This document shows, piece after piece, positions 1-8,024 of a DNA stretch of 40,166 nucleotides (positions are counted from its first letter, which is position 1; each line of letters starts with the position of its first letter). A program made the position numbers and the translations under genes. The notes beneath the pieces are model-generated. The model was not told where the DNA came from. It saw nothing but the letters and a program-made list of their open reading frames with translations, and ran no database searches. Origin of the DNA: Streptomyces sp. PKU-EA00015 (GTDB lineage Bacteria > Actinomycetota > Actinomycetes > Streptomycetales > Streptomycetaceae); NCBI RefSeq assembly GCF_013387495.1, contig NZ_JABZEE010000063.1:1-40166 (forward strand). The letters are read 5' to 3'.

Positions 1-1
1 C

Positions 2-17
2 GCGCGCTTCGGCGCGC
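2..17 (-). terminator. rbpA terminator hairpin
   Basis: GCGCGC, loop TTCG, GCGCGC: a perfect 6-bp stem with a stable UUCG tetraloop directly after the rbpA stop codon. There is no visible U tract, as is usual for terminators in this GC range. The window begins here, so a longer stem cannot be excluded. Confidence 0.55.
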
Positions 18-392
18 TTACGCGGACTTGCGGCTGTCGCGCGGGTGCACGGCGATGTTCATGGCGCCGGAGCGCAGGACCGCCAGCCGCTCGGCCAGCA
101 CTTCCTCGAGCTCCTCGCGGGTGCGCCGCTCCATGAGCATGTCCCAGTGCGTACGCGCCGGCTTGCCCTTCTTCTCCTCGGGGCCGTCCCCGTCAACAAG
201 GAGCGCCTGGCTTCCGCAGACCTTGCACTCCCACTCCGGCGGAATCTCCGCCTCGACCGAGAACGGCATCTCGAAACGATGCCCCTTCTCGCATGCGTAC
301 TCCACCGCCTGGCGCGGGGCCAGATCGATGCCGCGGTCGGTCTCGTAGCTGGTCACCACGAGGCGCGTGCCGCGAAGAGCTCGCTCACTCAT
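18..392 (-). CDS. rbpA: RNA polymerase-binding protein RbpA
   Basis: RbpA is an actinobacterial general transcription factor that binds RNA polymerase and principal sigma factors and helps open promoter complexes. The 124-residue protein has the family layout: a basic N-terminal tail, a zinc-binding core with Cys34/His38 and Cys56-x2-Cys59, a basic linker (about 70-80), and a C-terminal sigma-interacting helical segment beginning near RTHWDMLMERR. The ATG is preceded by GGGAGG at good spacing. A consensus sigma-R promoter lies 62-88 bases upstream, in line with rbpA being a known disulfide-stress (sigma-R) target in S. coelicolor. A hairpin follows the stop. Length and motifs are normal; identification is secure. 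Confidence 0.97.
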   Translation of the reverse strand: MSERALRGTRLVVTSYETDRGIDLAPRQAVEYACEKGHRFEMPFSVEAEIPPEWECKVCGSQALLVDGDGPEEKKGKPARTHWDMLMERRTREELEEVLAERLAVLRSGAMNIAVHPRDSRKSA

Positions 393-453
393 GAATCGTG
401 CCTCCCGGGCTTGTCGCCCACAGGACAGGTGTCGCTGTCGTCGTCATCCGGTC

Positions 454-480
454 AACGTCCGGTCGGCGGTAAAGATTCCC
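454..480 (-). promoter_or_regulatory. sigma-R-type promoter of rbpA
   Basis: On the minus strand GGGAAT (480-475), exactly 18 bases, then GTT (456-454) match the sigma-R consensus GGGAAT-N18-GTT. It points into rbpA with a leader of roughly 55 bases. Sigma-R control of rbpA is established in S. coelicolor; its use here is inferred from the match. Confidence 0.8.
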
Positions 481-540
481 GTTGCGGGTCATGCGTCGCC
501 CGTCGTGCCGCCCCTTGTTCTACCCACCAGTGCCCGGTTT

Positions 541-564
541 GTCACATCTGGCATCAGATGTCAC
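541..564. promoter_or_regulatory. 24-base palindrome upstream of rbpA
   Basis: Arms ACATCTG and CAGATGT flank GCAT, and GT/AC pairs extend the symmetry outward across one mismatch. It lies about 60 bases upstream of the sigma-R -35 element and 80 bases past the transporter stop. It could be an operator or the end hairpin of the upstream operon. TTTGTCAC at its left edge recurs about 35 bases away, which favours a protein-binding site. The binding protein is unknown. Confidence 0.4.
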
Positions 565-647
565 CCAGCGTCTTTGTCACTTGAGCACGCAGTAACGGTC
601 CGCCTGGCGGGCCAAAGGCGTACACTACCGGCCTTTCATCGCCGCGT

Positions 648-2003
648 CTAAATCCGGTCCGGAACGGGGTTGCCCGCGGCGGCCACCGCACGCCGCACCG
701 GCACCCGCGCGAGCAGTACGAACCCGAGGACGAAGAAGATCACCAAGGAGATGATGGCATCCCGGTAGCTGCCGGTCAGCTGATACGCGAGACCGAACAC
801 CAGCGGGCCCAGCCAGCTCAGCCCGCGGTCGCTCATCTCGTACGCGGAGAAGTACTCCGCCTCCTTGCCCCGCGGCACCAGGTGGGAGAACAGCGAACGC
901 GACAGGGCCTGGCTGCCGCCCAGCACCAGCCCGATCGCCGCCGCGAGGCAGTAGAACCACACCGGCGCGCCCGCCGGCAGGAAATAGCCCGCGGCGAGGA
1001 TGAGGGTCCACACCGCGAGTGAGGCGAGCACAGTGCGCTTCGCGCCGTGCGTCCGCGCCAGCCGGCCCATGCCCAGCGCGCCCGCGACCGCCAGGACCTG
1101 GACGAGGAGCACCGCCGTGATGAGCGTCGTCTGGTCCAGGCCCAGCTCTTCGGAGCCGTAGACCGAGGCCTGCGAGATCACGGTCTGCACGCCGTCGTTG
1201 TAGACGAGGTACGCGAGCAGGAAGGACAGCGTCAGCGGATGGCGGCGCATGTCCTTCAGCGTGGCCAGCAACTGACGCCAGCCGGAGCCGACCGCGCCCT
1301 CCCCGTCGGCGGTGGCGCGGCGGTCCCGCAGCCGGCGCAGCGGGACGAGCGTGAAGGCGCCCCACCACAGACCGGCGGAGGCCAGGCAGATCCGCACCGC
1401 GTCGCCCTCGGACAGCCCGAAGGACTCGTGGCCGGAGTAGACGACGAGGTCGAGCACCAGCACCAGCGCGCCCGAGGTGTAGCCGAAGGCCCAGCCCCGC
1501 GAGGAGACCGCGTCGCGTTCGTGCGGCTCGGCGATCTGCGGCAGGTAGGCGTTGTAGAGGACCATCGACACCGCGAGCGAGGCGTTCGCCACGATCAGCA
1601 GGAAGGCGCCGAGCAGGTACCGGTCGCCGTCCAGGAGGAACATGCCCGTCGTCGCGGCGGCGCCGAGATACGCGGAGACGGCGAGGAGAGGCTTCTTGCG
1701 GCCGCTGCGGTCCGCCGCCGCGCCCGCGAACGGCATCACCAGCACCGCGAGGACCACCGACGCCGACACCGCGTAGGGGAAGACGGAACCGGCCCGCACC
1801 GCGATTCCCAGCGGACGGACGAAACCGTCGGCGTCGGCGGCGGCCTTGGCGACCGATGTCAGATACGGCCCGAGGAACACCGTGAGCACGCTCGTCGAGT
1901 ACACCGAGCACGCGAAGTCGTAGAAATACCAGCCCCGTTGCTCGCGTCTTCGCTCGCGGGCGCTGTCCGCGCCGTCCGTGCGGTCGGCGGTGCCGGCCGT
2001 CAT
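648..2003 (-). CDS. UMF1-type MFS transporter
   Basis: This is a 451-residue integral membrane transporter. The N-terminal WYFYDFACSVYSTSVLTVFL and the following hydrophobic spans fit the UMF1 branch of the major facilitator superfamily (related to yeast Atg22), with about 12 membrane segments. The loop AAADRSGRKKPLL corresponds to the conserved MFS cytoplasmic motif between helices 2 and 3. The substrate cannot be read from sequence. I chose the ATG at 2003, preceded by GAGGGGG, because an upstream in-frame start would run into the phosphodiesterase gene. It is the last gene of a minus-strand operon, 40 bases after the glycerophosphodiesterase stop, so export or uptake of a phosphodiester or polyol product is possible but unproven. 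Confidence 0.85.
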   Translation of the reverse strand: MTAGTADRTDGADSARERRREQRGWYFYDFACSVYSTSVLTVFLGPYLTSVAKAAADADGFVRPLGIAVRAGSVFPYAVSASVVLAVLVMPFAGAAADRSGRKKPLLAVSAYLGAAATTGMFLLDGDRYLLGAFLLIVANASLAVSMVLYNAYLPQIAEPHERDAVSSRGWAFGYTSGALVLVLDLVVYSGHESFGLSEGDAVRICLASAGLWWGAFTLVPLRRLRDRRATADGEGAVGSGWRQLLATLKDMRRHPLTLSFLLAYLVYNDGVQTVISQASVYGSEELGLDQTTLITAVLLVQVLAVAGALGMGRLARTHGAKRTVLASLAVWTLILAAGYFLPAGAPVWFYCLAAAIGLVLGGSQALSRSLFSHLVPRGKEAEYFSAYEMSDRGLSWLGPLVFGLAYQLTGSYRDAIISLVIFFVLGFVLLARVPVRRAVAAAGNPVPDRI

Positions 2004-2043
2004 CCGCGCCCCCTCGCTCCTGCTGTCCCGGACGCGCTCCGGG

Positions 2044-2808
2044 TCAGACCCACACCCCACGGTCGGTCAGTACGGTGCGCAACGTCTCCAGATGATCGGT
2101 CATGATGCCATCCACGCCAAGGTCCAGGAGCGCGGCCATCCGGTCGGCGTCGTTGACCGTCCAGACATGGACCTGCAGTCCCCGCGCGTGCGCCTCGCGC
2201 ACGAAGCGGCGGTCCACCACCCGGATACCGCCCTGGGTCTCCGGAACCTGGGCGCACACCGCGCCGCTGCGCACCGCGGCCGGTATGCCCACGGACGCGA
2301 GCCGCAGGCCCAGCACGCCCCTGACGCCGTACGACGTGGCGAGGCGCGGACCGGCCCGGCGCACCGCCCGCGCCACCCTGCCCTCCGAGAACGAACCGAC
2401 GCACACCCGGTCCCAGGCGTCCGTCCTGCGGATCAGGTCCACCAGCGGCTCGAGCGCGGACTCCGCCTTGAGGTCCACGTTCCAGCGGGCGGTGGGGAAC
2501 TCCTCCAGCAACTCCTCGAACAGCGGAAGCGGTTCCCGGCCCGCCACCCGGGCCCGGCTCACCTCGCTCCAGGGCAGCTCGGCTATGCGTCCGCGCGAGT
2601 CGGTGACCCGGTCCAGCGTCGCGTCGTGGAACGCGACCAGGCGTCCGTCGGCCGTCGTGTGCACATCGGTCTCGAAGTAGCGGTATCCGGCGTCGGCGGC
2701 CCGGCGGAAGGCGGCCGTGGTGTTCTCGATGCCGTCGGCGGCGCCTCCGCGATGGGCGAAGGCGAGCGTCGCCGGATGGTCCAGGTAAGGGTGGCGTGTC
2801 GGATTCAC
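2044..2808 (-). CDS. Glycerophosphodiester phosphodiesterase (GDPD family)
   Basis: It hydrolyses glycerophosphodiesters to glycerol 3-phosphate and an alcohol. The 254-residue protein has the GDPD active site: His19-Arg20 (FAHRGGA), Glu46 and Asp48 in YFETDVH, His61 (VAFHDATLD), then WNVDLKAE and a late HVWTVND strand. These are the metal-binding and catalytic residues of the TIM barrel. No signal peptide is seen, so it is probably cytoplasmic. The GTG start at 2808 overlaps the stop of the membrane protein gene before it (GTGA), implying translational coupling. The same-frame extension upstream to 3531 is only read-through of the neighbouring gene region and was rejected. Confidence 0.92.
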   Translation of the reverse strand: MNPTRHPYLDHPATLAFAHRGGAADGIENTTAAFRRAADAGYRYFETDVHTTADGRLVAFHDATLDRVTDSRGRIAELPWSEVSRARVAGREPLPLFEELLEEFPTARWNVDLKAESALEPLVDLIRRTDAWDRVCVGSFSEGRVARAVRRAGPRLATSYGVRGVLGLRLASVGIPAAVRSGAVCAQVPETQGGIRVVDRRFVREAHARGLQVHVWTVNDADRMAALLDLGVDGIMTDHLETLRTVLTDRGVWV

Positions 2809-3452
2809 CGCCGCAGTATGGCCTGACTCGGTGTCGAGCCGGCGACCACGGTACTGCCTTCGTTCGCCCCCGGGATGGCGAAGAGCCGCAGGAACAACTG
2901 CGCCAGCGGCCCGATCGCCAGCGCGTACACCACCGTGCCGACGCCCACCGATCCGCCGAGCAGGAACCCGGTGGCGACGACCGCGACCTCCAGCGCCGTG
3001 CGGACCAGGCGGATCGACCGGCCCGTGAGGCGGTGCAGACCCGTCATCAGGCCGTCGCGCGGACCGGGGCCGAAGCGGGCCGCGATGTACAGGCCGGTGG
3101 CCACACCGTTGAGTACGACACCCGTGAGAAGCAGCGGGATCTGCGCCACGAGCCCGTGGACATCGGGCACGACCGCAAGTGTCGCGTCCATGGCGATCCC
3201 GATGACGAACACGTTGGACACCGTGCCGAGCCCCGGCCGCTGCCGGATCGGGATCCACAGCAGCAGCACCGCGGCGCCGACGATGATCGAGACCACGCCG
3301 ATCGAGATTCCGGTCAGCTCCGACAGGCCCTGATGCAGCACCCCCCACGGTTCGAGCCCGAGCCCGGCGCGCACCAGGAGTGCGGAACTCACCCCGTACA
3401 ACGCCAGACCTACGTACAGCTGGAGCAGCCTGCGGGTGAGATGTCCGGACAC
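2805..3452 (-). CDS. YczE-like integral membrane protein
   Basis: A 215-residue protein with five or so hydrophobic spans (from LLQLYVGLALYGVSSALLV onward) and the features I associate with the YczE/YitT-type family, including GLEPWGVLHQGLS and the loop FGPGPRDGLMTGLH. Its molecular function is unknown. The GTG at 3452 follows GGGGGA at about 7 bases; an ATG at 3491 would add 13 residues but has a poorer site. It is the first gene of a three-gene operon and is divergent from a MocR-type regulator about 100 bases away. YczE-like genes beside MocR regulators recur in other bacteria, so the regulator probably controls this operon. Confidence 0.8.
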   Translation of the reverse strand: MSGHLTRRLLQLYVGLALYGVSSALLVRAGLGLEPWGVLHQGLSELTGISIGVVSIIVGAAVLLLWIPIRQRPGLGTVSNVFVIGIAMDATLAVVPDVHGLVAQIPLLLTGVVLNGVATGLYIAARFGPGPRDGLMTGLHRLTGRSIRLVRTALEVAVVATGFLLGGSVGVGTVVYALAIGPLAQLFLRLFAIPGANEGSTVVAGSTPSQAILRR

Positions 3453-3555
3453 GGTGGCGTCCCCCTGTGTGGTGGTAGTGGACCGACGCATGACACTCTG
3501 TGGCTACGGAAGAATGCTCAACCATGGCCAATTCGAGGAAGGTGGACTGACTTCC
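3453..3555. promoter_or_regulatory. Divergent control region, YczE operon / MocR regulator
   Basis: This 103-base gap must hold both promoters. A 9-base direct repeat, TGGACCGAC (3479-3487) and TGGACTGAC (3543-3551), has 8 of 9 bases alike; MocR proteins often bind direct repeats. No textbook -35/-10 pair stands out. AGGAAGG near 3537 is the likely ribosome-binding site of the regulator gene. Confidence 0.4.
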
Positions 3556-5055
3556 ATGTCTCAGTGGACCTCAGCGGTGGGGGCGGCGCAGCTCGCCCGG
3601 CAGCTCACCTCCCAGCAACCGCGCCCCGCCGGCCCCGGCACCCGCAAGCCGCCCGCCTACCGCGCGCTCGCCGACGGCATCCGGCTCCTCGTCCTCGAGG
3701 GAAGGGTGCCCGTCGCCGCGCGCCTGCCCGCCGAACGGGAGCTGGCCCTCTCGCTCTCCGTCAGCCGCACCACCGTCGCCGCGGCCTACGAGGCCCTGCG
3801 GGCCGAGGGGTTCCTGGAGTCCCGCAGGGGGGCGGGCAGCTGGACCGCCGTTCCCGCGGGCAACCCGCTGCCCGCCCGCGGCCTCGAACCGCTGCCGCCC
3901 GAGTCGCTCGGTTCCATGATCGACCTCGGCTGCGCGTCCCTGCCGGCCCCCGAGCCATGGCTGACCAGGGCCGTCCAGGGAGCCCTCGAGGAACTGCCGC
4001 CGTACGCCCACACCCACGGCGACTACCCGGCGGGCCTGCCCACGCTGCGTCAGATGCTCGCCGAGCGCTACACCGAGCGTGGCATCCCGACCATGCCCGA
4101 GCAGATCATGGTCACCACCGGTGCGATGGGCGCGATGGACGCCATCTGCCACCTCTTCGCCGGCCGCGGTGAGCGCATCGCCGTCGAGTCCCCTTCCTAC
4201 GCCAACATCCTCCAGCTGATGCGCGAGGCCGGGGCCCGGCTCGTGCCGGTGGCGATGGCCGAGGGGCTGGCCGGATGGGACATGGCGCGCTGGCGCCAGG
4301 TGCTGCGCGACGCGGCGCCCCGGCTCGCCTACGTCGTCGCCGACTTCCACAACCCGACGGGCGCGCTCGCCGACGAGGACCAGCGCCGTTCGCTGGTGGA
4401 GGCGGCCCGCTCGGCGGGCACCGTCCTGGTCGTCGATGAGACCATGTCCGAGCTGTACCTCGACCCGGACGTCGAGATGCCCCGTCCCGTCTGCGCCTTC
4501 GACCCGGCCGGTTCCACCGTGCTGACCGTCGGCTCGGCGAGCAAGGCGTTCTGGGCCGGCATGCGGATCGGCTGGGTGCGCGCGGCTCCCGACGTCATCC
4601 GCTCACTTGTAGCCGCCCGCGCGTACGCCGACCTCGGCACGCCCGTGCTTGAGCAGCTCGGCGTCAACTGGCTGATGCGCACCGCCGGTTGGGACAGTGC
4701 CGTGTCCATCCGCCGCGAACAGGCCCGCGACAACCGCGACGCGCTCGTCGCGGCGGTGCGCAGGGAGCTTCCCGACTGGGAGTTCGATGTGCCCTCCGGC
4801 GGTCTGACGCTGTGGGTCCGCACAGGTGGCCTCTCCGGCTCCCGGCTCGCGGAGGTCGGCGAGCGGGTCGGTATCCGGGTGCCGTCCGGCCCTCGTTTCG
4901 GGGTCGACGGGGCGTTCGAGGGGTACGTACGGCTGCCGTTCACGGTCGGCGGGCCGGTGGCGGAGGAGGCCGCCACGCGGCTCGCGGCGGCGGCGCGGCT
5001 GGTACGCACGGGCGCGACCACCGGCACGGAGGCCCCGCGCACGTTCGTGGCGTGA
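3556..5055 (+). CDS. MocR-family regulator (GntR wHTH + aminotransferase domain)
   Basis: A 499-residue chimeric transcription factor. Residues ~35-100 form a GntR winged helix (YRALADGIRLLVLEGR, LPAERELALSLSVSRTTVAAAYEAL). The rest is a fold-type-I aminotransferase domain with the PLP-binding lysine at Lys330 (GSASKAFWAGMRIGW), FHNPTGAL and VVDETMSELYL, so PLP binding should be intact. MocR proteins sense PLP or amino-compound ligands and activate or repress neighbouring genes. The ATG at 3556 has AGGAAGG upstream; an in-frame ATG at 3514 would add 14 residues. It is divergent from the YczE-like membrane gene, its most likely target. The ligand cannot be told from sequence. Confidence 0.93.
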   Translation: MSQWTSAVGAAQLARQLTSQQPRPAGPGTRKPPAYRALADGIRLLVLEGRVPVAARLPAERELALSLSVSRTTVAAAYEALRAEGFLESRRGAGSWTAVPAGNPLPARGLEPLPPESLGSMIDLGCASLPAPEPWLTRAVQGALEELPPYAHTHGDYPAGLPTLRQMLAERYTERGIPTMPEQIMVTTGAMGAMDAICHLFAGRGERIAVESPSYANILQLMREAGARLVPVAMAEGLAGWDMARWRQVLRDAAPRLAYVVADFHNPTGALADEDQRRSLVEAARSAGTVLVVDETMSELYLDPDVEMPRPVCAFDPAGSTVLTVGSASKAFWAGMRIGWVRAAPDVIRSLVAARAYADLGTPVLEQLGVNWLMRTAGWDSAVSIRREQARDNRDALVAAVRRELPDWEFDVPSGGLTLWVRTGGLSGSRLAEVGERVGIRVPSGPRFGVDGAFEGYVRLPFTVGGPVAEEAATRLAAAARLVRTGATTGTEAPRTFVA

Positions 5056-5259
5056 CCGCCGGCCGGGGCCGGGTGCGCTTCGGGTGAGGTGCCCTGTGTG
5101 AGCGGGGCGTGGCCGCCGGCCGGGAGGTGCGCTGCCGGGCGGTCGGTCGCCGGGTGGTGCGGGTCGGTCGGGCACGGACGGGTGGTCAGGGGCGCAAGGC
5201 CCGGGACGCGCTGCGGCCGGGACCGCGTGGGACGCGCGGGCCCGGCCGGGGTGGTGGCC
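5056..5259. other. Convergent intergenic region
   Basis: This 204-base G-rich gap separates two converging genes. It contains loosely repeated GGTCGGTCG units and several short GC palindromes, but no clear terminator and no credible gene. Confidence 0.4.
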
Positions 5260-6855
5260 TCAGCCTTCGGCGGGAACCGCGGTGGCCGCCGGTGCGGGGA
5301 AGGCCGCCGGCCTCGCACCGGGCTCGGCCTCCGGCGCCTGCGTCGGCTCGTCCGGACGCGGCGGCAGCAGATCGAGCACCGCCTGCCGGTGCGCCTCGCT
5401 CGTCGCGTCGTCGAACGGGTCCGGCGTCGCCGGGACCTGGAGCCTGAGCACCGGGCCCGTGCTCAGCCGCGCATAGCCGCGCCCGGGCGGGACGTCCGCG
5501 GCCGGCGTCGTGCGGGGAACCGTGCCCAGCACCGCCTTGACCTGGTCGAAGTCCGCCGGGCCGAGCGCGACACGGGCGCGCGTATGCGTCCGCACGGTCT
5601 CGGTCAGGGCGTCGGCGCTGTCGAACTGCTCGGCCACCACGACCGTGACGTGCACCGCCCGGCCGTGCCGCAGCGGCGCCTGCAGCAGCTCCTGCGGGTC
5701 CATGTGGCCGTCGGCCGCGGCGAGGTGGCCGAGGACGCTCGGCCGGTCGAGCAGGATCCACAGCGGCCGCTTCGCGTCGTCGGGTGCCGGCCTGCCCGCC
5801 TGCCGTGCGCGGTTCGCGACGATCAGGCGCCGCTCGGTCTCGTGCGCGGCCCATTCGAGGCCGGCCAGCGCTCCGGCGAGGTCGCACTCGACCGCGAGGA
5901 CGCCCGGGCGGCCGGTGAGGCAGGCGTACTCGCCGGTGCCGCCGCCCTCGACGATCAGGACGTCGCCGTGCTGGAGGGCCTGCAGGGCGATGGAGCGCAG
6001 CAGTGTGGTGGTGCCGCTGCCGGGCTCGCCGACCACCAGCAGGTGGGGTTCGGTGGAGCGCGGCCCGGTGCGCCAGATGACCGGCGGCGCCTGCTGTGTG
6101 GTCTCGCCGCGGGTGACCGGAAGCATGCGCTGGACGGAGTCGGCGTCCGTGAAGCCGAGCACGGTCTCGCCGGGGCCGGTGACGAAACGCTGCGCGGCGA
6201 CGGAGGTGGACAGGGCGGGCAGCACGCTCATGTCGAGCTGGTTGGCCTCCTCGTCCCAGACGAAGCGGTACTCGCGGCCGCGGCCGGACTTGGTGTGGAG
6301 CAGGTGCTCGATCCGGGCCCGGGAGTCGGCCTCGGAGTCGGTGAAGTACGCCGGGTACGTCACGCGCAGCCGGGTGAGGCGGCCGCTCTCGTCGAACTCG
6401 TACCTGCTGAAGACCTTGTCCCACTCCCCGCCGTGGGTGAAGAGCGGAGCGGGGTCCTCGGGAGCCGAGAAGTACGGCACGAGGGCCTCGTACAGGGCCT
6501 TGAGCCGGGCGATCTCGGTTTCGTCGGGGCCGGTCCTGACCGGTTCCCCGACCCTGCCAGCCCAGGCGGCCGCGGCCATCACCGTGATGAGGGCGACCAG
6601 CAGCCCGTACGGGACGACCGCGACGGCCAGGACGCAGGCCGCCACGAAGAACAGGGTGGGGCCACGCCGTTCCTTGGGAGTGGCGGCCCACTTGCTCCGG
6701 GCCATGGCGGCCAGCTTCCGCAGACCCCGGGTGACCGTGATCAGCGGATGGAGGACATCGGTGGCGCCGTCGGCGGCCGTGCGCGCGATCTCACGGCTTC
6801 GGGCGATCTGTGCGCTGCCGCTGGTCAGAATGCGGGGGAGTGGTCGCCGGGCCAC
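5260..6855 (-). CDS. FtsK/SpoIIIE-like membrane NTPase-fold protein, Walker A lysine absent
   Basis: A 531-residue protein. A basic N-terminus leads to two closely spaced membrane spans (about 68-100, LFFVAACVLAVAVVPYGLL and following), then a soluble region resembling FtsK/SpoIIIE or TraB DNA pumps. The P-loop position (about 276-285) reads GEPGSGTTTLL: the invariant Lys is replaced by Thr. A later strand, PLWILLDRPS, stands where Walker B is expected. The C-terminal ~40 residues are Pro/Ala-rich. It lies 57 bases downstream of a 64-residue membrane protein gene on the same strand, probably one operon. ATP hydrolysis by the usual mechanism is doubtful. Streptomyces carry similar pairs; the function is unknown to me. 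Confidence 0.75.
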   Translation of the reverse strand: MARRPLPRILTSGSAQIARSREIARTAADGATDVLHPLITVTRGLRKLAAMARSKWAATPKERRGPTLFFVAACVLAVAVVPYGLLVALITVMAAAAWAGRVGEPVRTGPDETEIARLKALYEALVPYFSAPEDPAPLFTHGGEWDKVFSRYEFDESGRLTRLRVTYPAYFTDSEADSRARIEHLLHTKSGRGREYRFVWDEEANQLDMSVLPALSTSVAAQRFVTGPGETVLGFTDADSVQRMLPVTRGETTQQAPPVIWRTGPRSTEPHLLVVGEPGSGTTTLLRSIALQALQHGDVLIVEGGGTGEYACLTGRPGVLAVECDLAGALAGLEWAAHETERRLIVANRARQAGRPAPDDAKRPLWILLDRPSVLGHLAAADGHMDPQELLQAPLRHGRAVHVTVVVAEQFDSADALTETVRTHTRARVALGPADFDQVKAVLGTVPRTTPAADVPPGRGYARLSTGPVLRLQVPATPDPFDDATSEAHRQAVLDLLPPRPDEPTQAPEAEPGARPAAFPAPAATAVPAEG

Positions 6856-6912
6856 ATCTGTCTCCTGAAGGTGCTCGTGTCTCCTGAAGGTGCTCGCCGG
6901 TCGTTCGGGGCG

Positions 6913-7107
6913 TCAGAACTTGATCCCGCCCAGCAGCCCGGCGAGGCTCGTGGTGCCCGCCGTGATGCTCGGAGCGATCGCGGTGCCCGCGAGGAAGAAA
7001 CCGAAGAGCACGGAGACGAATGCGTGAGACGCCTTGAGCCCGTCTTTCCTGAAGAAGAGGAAGACGATGATGCCGAGCAGCACGACGCCTGAGATGGACA
7101 GGATCAT
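6913..7107 (-). CDS. Small membrane protein, 64 aa
   Basis: The 64-residue product has two hydrophobic stretches (ILSISGVVLLGIIVFLFF and a second from about residue 30 to 45) separated by RKDGLKASH, and ends GLLGGIKF. The ATG at 7107 has AGGAGA seven bases upstream. It precedes the FtsK-like membrane gene by 57 bases, so the two are probably co-transcribed and may work together at the membrane. The size resembles the small Spd-type proteins next to DNA pumps in Streptomyces conjugative elements, but there is no other sign of such an element. The function is unknown. Confidence 0.75.
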   Translation of the reverse strand: MILSISGVVLLGIIVFLFFRKDGLKASHAFVSVLFGFFLAGTAIAPSITAGTTSLAGLLGGIKF

Positions 7108-7414
7108 GAGGTTCTCCTGGGTGAGGGGACATTCACCATGAGTTCTTCCATGCTTACAGAAAGTGTCTATACGATAAAAGCTGCAAATGGGTGAAATAGG
7201 GCAGGATTCACTGCACTGGACCACACGCGTTCGTTGATCGGCGCGCACACGGCACGGCGCAGTGGCGCGGTGCCTCCCGCGGCCTTGCGCCGGGGACCCG
7301 TTCGCCCTCGTCAGCGCCCTCGTGCCGGACCGCCTGGCAGTACCCTGTCGATTCACTCGTACGGATGCTCCTGCCGTGCGGGCCAGGTCAACGTGGTGAA
7401 AGGCGGTCCGTCCG
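7108..7414. promoter_or_regulatory. Divergent intergenic region, 307 bases
   Basis: The stretch 7140-7200 is strikingly AT-rich for this genome. On the minus strand it holds TTCACC (7193-7188), 18 bases, then TATAGA, a possible promoter for the small membrane protein and FtsK-like pair. On the plus strand TACCCT near 7339 is a possible -10 for the ankyrin gene. A 15-codon minus-strand frame (7151-7104) ends on the membrane-protein start codon but has no good ribosome-binding site. Confidence 0.4.
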
Positions 7415-7807
7415 ATGAGCGAAGTCCCGGACTCCGAGGTGATCGAACTCGCGACCAAGGTCTTCGACCTGGCGCGCCGGGGGGAGACCGAGACGCTCGC
7501 CGCGTATCTCGACGCCGGCGTCCCGGCCGACCTGACCAACGACAAGGGCGACACCCTCGTCATGCTCGCCGCCTATCACGGGCACGCCGCCACGGTCGAG
7601 GCGCTCCTCGCCCGGGGCGCGGAACCGGACCGGGCCAACGACCGCGGCCAGACGCCTCTCGCCGGCGCGGTCTTCAAGGGCGAGGACGCCGTCATCCGCG
7701 CACTGCTCTCCGGCGGCGCCGATCCGCAGGCCGGAACCCCCTCCGCCGTGGATACCGCGCGGATGTTCGGGAAGACGGATCTTCTCGAGCTGTTCGACGG
7801 CCGCTGA
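7415..7807 (+). CDS. Ankyrin-repeat protein
   Basis: A 130-residue protein built almost wholly of ankyrin repeats. Three to four ~33-residue units are visible: GETETLAAYLDAGVPADLTND, GDTLVMLAAYHGHAATVEALLARGAEPDRAND, and RGQTPLAGAVFKGEDAVIRALLSGGADP, then a degenerate last unit ending DLLELFDGR. Ankyrin repeats bind other proteins; the partner is not evident. There is no signal or membrane segment, so it is cytoplasmic. AAAGGCGG lies upstream of the ATG. Its stop codon sits in the loop of a perfect 10-bp hairpin, so it is probably monocistronic. Confidence 0.9.
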   Translation: MSEVPDSEVIELATKVFDLARRGETETLAAYLDAGVPADLTNDKGDTLVMLAAYHGHAATVEALLARGAEPDRANDRGQTPLAGAVFKGEDAVIRALLSGGADPQAGTPSAVDTARMFGKTDLLELFDGR

Positions 7808-7817
7808 GCGGCCGTCG
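7795..7817 (+). terminator. Hairpin spanning the ankyrin stop codon
   Basis: CGACGGCCGC and GCGGCCGTCG are perfect inverted arms (10 bp) and the three-base loop is the TGA stop codon itself. It is a strong intrinsic-terminator-like stem without a U tract. Confidence 0.6.
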
Positions 7818-8024
7818 CGCACGTTCCGGTCGGCGCCGCACGCGCTCCGACCAGTCATGACGGGACCATCTGCGGGGGTGGGCCTCCAGGGCGGCCGCCA
7901 GGTCGTGGGGGAGCCGTAAATGTGGTCGCGGTGGCGAAATGCGTGGGTCATCATGACGTCAGCCCTGTCCCGGAGCTCATCATCCGGGAATTCCCCTGGG
8001 GCCACCGAAGAGAGGCAGAGGAAC

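Noticed and set aside
5260..7107. An integrated conjugative element suggested by the FtsK-like and small membrane protein pair.
   Set aside because: No integrase, excisionase, replication gene, attachment repeat or tRNA is nearby, composition is uniform and neighbours look core.
7104..7151. 15-codon minus-strand upstream frame ending on the small membrane protein's start.
   Set aside because: No ribosome-binding site and no codon signal; overlap could be chance.
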